Below the pieces are notes generated by a model, which saw nothing but the letters and a program-made list of their open reading frames with translations, searched no databases and had not been told where the DNA came from. From NCBI GenBank assembly GCA_001579985.1, contig LRSR01010044.1, positions 1 to 44,792 on the forward strand: DNA of 44,792 nucleotides, given 5' to 3'. This document shows positions 42,124 to 44,792 of this stretch, one piece after another. This DNA comes from Hypsibius dujardini (lineage: Eukaryota; Tardigrada; Eutardigrada; Parachela; Hypsibiidae). The translations under genes and the position numbers were made by a program. The number at the start of each line of letters is the position of its first letter. Position 1 is the stretch's first letter.

Positions 42124-43452
42124 CAGCCTCATGCGGTTTCAGGGTAACGATTTTGCTGAGGAGCAAACTCTGGAACGATAGCAAGTGGAGGACAATGGAT
42201 TGAACAGTAGACAATCGAAGAAACGGAAAACAAGCCATGAGAGAATATTTCTGTTTGACGTCGGACCTTTCAGGCTCGCTGTTGCTGGATAACCGGTATC
42301 TTGATGCAAACTGTATCACAAGTATTTTGATGCGCGGTAATTACACGATAGATTCAGGGTGTAGCTCCAACTTTTTTCATGAAACGGATCCTGTCAAACT
42401 CTAGACAACAGCATGGGCCGCCAATGGGTTGCGGTTCTGCAACATGCCCTATTACACATCTGGTGTAGGAAATTTTTTTTTTCCATAAACATAACAGATG
42501 AATAGTCTCCTTAAATGTGTACGTAGAAAGAGCGGCTTATATCTCACACAATGTGTACTAGGGATGCAATCAAGGTAACTGATTGCTTGTATGAGCCAGT
42601 AGGTACAGAATCCAAAACCGGGTGTCGGTCTGTGGAAAACTGGTTATTTGGCGATCGAGTCACGACGAACAAAAACCTGATTTTTTTCTCTATTGAGAAA
42701 AGCGTTGTGCCGCTCGGGCGTTGCTGAAAAACGACATCTCACAAGATTTTGATTTTGACGACTAAGAAAATTTAACCTCAAAATTATTGCCACCAATGCC
42801 ATTAATTGCCAACGACCTTAACGAGACAACGCTCAATGTTGTGCAAACTAAAATTCTGATTTTAATAATTTATCTCAAGCAACTCTCCGATCTGTCGAGT
42901 ATCAACTAGGCATTTCAATATACTGGTATTTACTAGTCATCTTCAACATGGTTCTTCATGGGCCCATATATATTCTGAAAATCGGGTTTCCACTACACTG
43001 CCAAGAACATTTTTTTTATGTCCCAAACCGGTTTCTAAAGAAGGCCTTTCCCTGCGATAAAAAAATAGTCAACTTATCGCCGATTCAGAACACGTTTGCC
43101 GCTCAAACATCACAGAAACATCAGAGTCCTGGAGGTTAGACAAATTTTTAACGACTGTGTGATTCAATCAATGCAGTTTGCTAACGTGCGAGATTGCGTC
43201 CACGTACATAACATATAATTGTGATTTTGTTTTCAGGCACAATATTAAAGTATTTGCAGTGTCTTTTTTGTCGGACTCATTCATATACTGTCTTGATTGC
43301 CGAATCTTTAGCTGGAGTTCATAATGTCCTTGTCTTTATATCTTGTCTTTTTTACTGTTACCCAGGGCTCCTTAAGTATGCCGCATTAGTTTCCTATCTT
43401 AATTAAATAATTATCTAAGTTTTAATACTTTAAAACAATTCATCCCCAACAG
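42124..43452. other. Intergenic or intronic sequence
   Basis: No exon could be recognised with confidence. It may include earlier exons and introns of the plus-strand gene that ends at 44118. Confidence 0.4.
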
Positions 43453-44118
43453 CAACAGCCGCCAATTATGCTGTCAGGACCGAGACGCGCACATATAACA
43501 GCGTTGGACAACCTGCCAAAGTCGAAGTCCTCATTACTATTCAGGACAGCTCGGTACCAGTGTCGAGCTACATCGTAAGTCACCACGGCTGAGAATTCAT
43601 TTCTGTGCTATAAAGAATTAGTGGCGCGCCGAGCTTTGGTTTAAGGGGGTGTTTTTTATTGTAACCGAAATATTTCCGATAGAACGTAAGGGGGGAGTAT
43701 TGCATGACAATTCTTAATCCTAGTGTTTTTCTCTAATGGGGGACCCTTGGAGCACTGTTTTTAGTTTCGAGGGGGGGGGGAGGTTTAGATCAACAAAACA
43801 CCCCCCTCAGCGTGCCACTGCAAAGAATGTATGTTTTGCAGTGAATACATATATTCAATAGTCGTCTTCTCGTAGGAGCTTCCAGCGGTTCAGGAGAACG
43901 TTCAGTTATTTCAGCGTTTACCCGACAATTTGACAACTGAGGAAATTGTAAAGGCTGCGTTGAAGTCGTTTCGTCGTGAATTCATGCTTTCATGGAATGG
44001 CGGTAGGCAACGAAAACCGCACTTTTTGCAGCGCACAAGAGGTTCATTACTATAAAAAATGTCAATATTACTGATCACCAGCGAATCAATTTCAGCGTTT
44101 GATCCCACATGGAGCTAA
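43453..44118 (+). CDS. 3' exons of an unidentified gene
   Basis: Three exons fit together in frame: 43453-43574 (acceptor CCAACAG, donor ATC|GTAAGT), 43876-44002 (acceptor TCGTAG, donor GGCG|GTAGGC) and 44096-44118 (acceptor TTTCAG, ending TAA). They encode about 90 residues. The first exon reads as an alternating polar/hydrophobic beta-strand segment (YAVRTETRTYNSVGQPAKVE...), the second as an amphipathic helix with an NLT glycosylation site and basic residues. No family is recognised. Earlier exons were not found. The first intron carries a hAT-type MITE. Confidence 0.5.
43619..43820. mobile_element. Second copy of the hAT-type MITE
   Basis: About 90% similar to 23559-23756, in the same orientation, with ends TAGTGGCGCGCC and GTGCCACTG. 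The flanks TAAAGAAT and CAAAGAAT form a 7-of-8 target duplication. Confidence 0.9.
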
Positions 44119-44792
44119 TGAGTAATGACTCTTTAATTCTTCTTTTTAAAAATTTTTCAAAACTTGAGGACGTTCAAGAAGGATTGCCAGTTTTCAACAG
44201 TGCTACATTTCGATGAGAGGCAGAATGTGTTGTACATTTAAACAAAACCTAGTTTGTCTAAGTTTTAGTAACTGATGGGAGAAAAGGCCATACGAAAATG
44301 GTGACATTTGCGCGACATGGAAATCTGCATGACACGCCAATGTTTTTCATTTTTCATTTTGGCCCGGAAAAGGGTTATCCCAGGCTCGAACCAAGGCCAA
44401 ATGTTGAGCCAGTGATCAAATTTTGTGGGAGTCTGGGCCTGTGGAACAACCGTTTTTTTCTGGGAAATTCGGTTTTTCATGAGCGTTAATTTTTGAATTA
44501 CATTCTATTTTTTAATGATTAGCTTTCACTCTTAGATTTGTAGCGAAGTAAGGTGTTCTCAATTGTAATTGCAATATTACTTGAATTTAGTATTAGCTCG
44601 AGCTTTTTCAGCATTTTGAAATCCCGGAGCCTTCACGATTTCAGAAACTAAATTGTCACAACCCCAGAAATGATTAGAGACGTTCCGATTATTTGGTTGC
44701 ATTTGTTTTGAAATTTCGTTTTGTGCCCCTTTTCCCGACCCCACTCGTTTGAATTCGGATCTATACCCGTAAAGAATCTAAAAAGGTACGAG
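44119..44792. other. Intergenic sequence at the window end
   Basis: No gene or repeat is recognised. Confidence 0.4.

Noticed and set aside
42065-42319. 84-residue minus-strand ORF with hydrophobic start, upstream of the defensin-like frame
   Set aside because: It does start with hydrophobic residues but its frame stops before the Cys domain, and no good donor joins it to that domain in frame. I prefer the leader in the Cys-domain frame.

Overview
The window is animal nuclear DNA. Genes are split by short GT-AG introns, there is no bacterial operon structure, and the spaces between genes are filled with small inverted-repeat transposons, simple repeats and retroelement debris. A chitin-binding peritrophin domain, a secreted leucine-rich-repeat protein, a CS-alpha-beta defensin-like peptide and a Gypsy-type element with an envelope-like region suggest an ecdysozoan (arthropod, tardigrade or a relative). 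The sequence alone does not fix the species.

1-8334 is the 3' part of a Gypsy/Metaviridae-like retroelement. It runs from the end of pol (integrase) without a break into an envelope-like region, then three unassigned downstream ORFs, a polypurine tract and a 3' LTR. 9970-22200 holds a small local family of P-loop, probably GTPase-like, proteins with N-terminal coiled coils. Copies A (minus), B (plus) and C (minus) look intact or nearly so, and a truncated pseudogene D lies between A and B. Copies B and C share about 0.8 kb of upstream DNA in inverted orientation. Downstream of C sits a solo LTR related to the 3' LTR, carrying two further nested transposons. All three insertions can be dated relative to each other from their target-site duplications.

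24356-30512 is a 16-exon DHX36 (RHAU) DEAH-box helicase gene, the only confidently named gene. Six of its introns carry long CAGA, TCTG or GGCA tetranucleotide tracts in alternating orientation, and intron 2 carries a minisatellite. 31.3-39.1 kb contains a short ORF of unclear strand, a minus-strand two-exon CBM14 protein whose C-terminus and stop codon come from a transposon end, and a minus-strand three-exon LRR protein whose introns are packed with foldback elements, one inserted at a splice donor.

40184-41502 is a near-complete but mutated Tc1/mariner element of DD37E type. 41823-42123 (minus) encodes a defensin-like secreted peptide with a one-base frame problem near its start. 43453-44118 is the 3' end of an unidentified gene whose intron hosts a second copy of a hAT-type MITE seen at 23559-23756. 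The clearest unusual items are the P-loop/coiled-coil family, the retroelement with extra ORFs 3' of env, the intronic repeat pattern in DHX36, and the transposon ends used as splice or stop signals.
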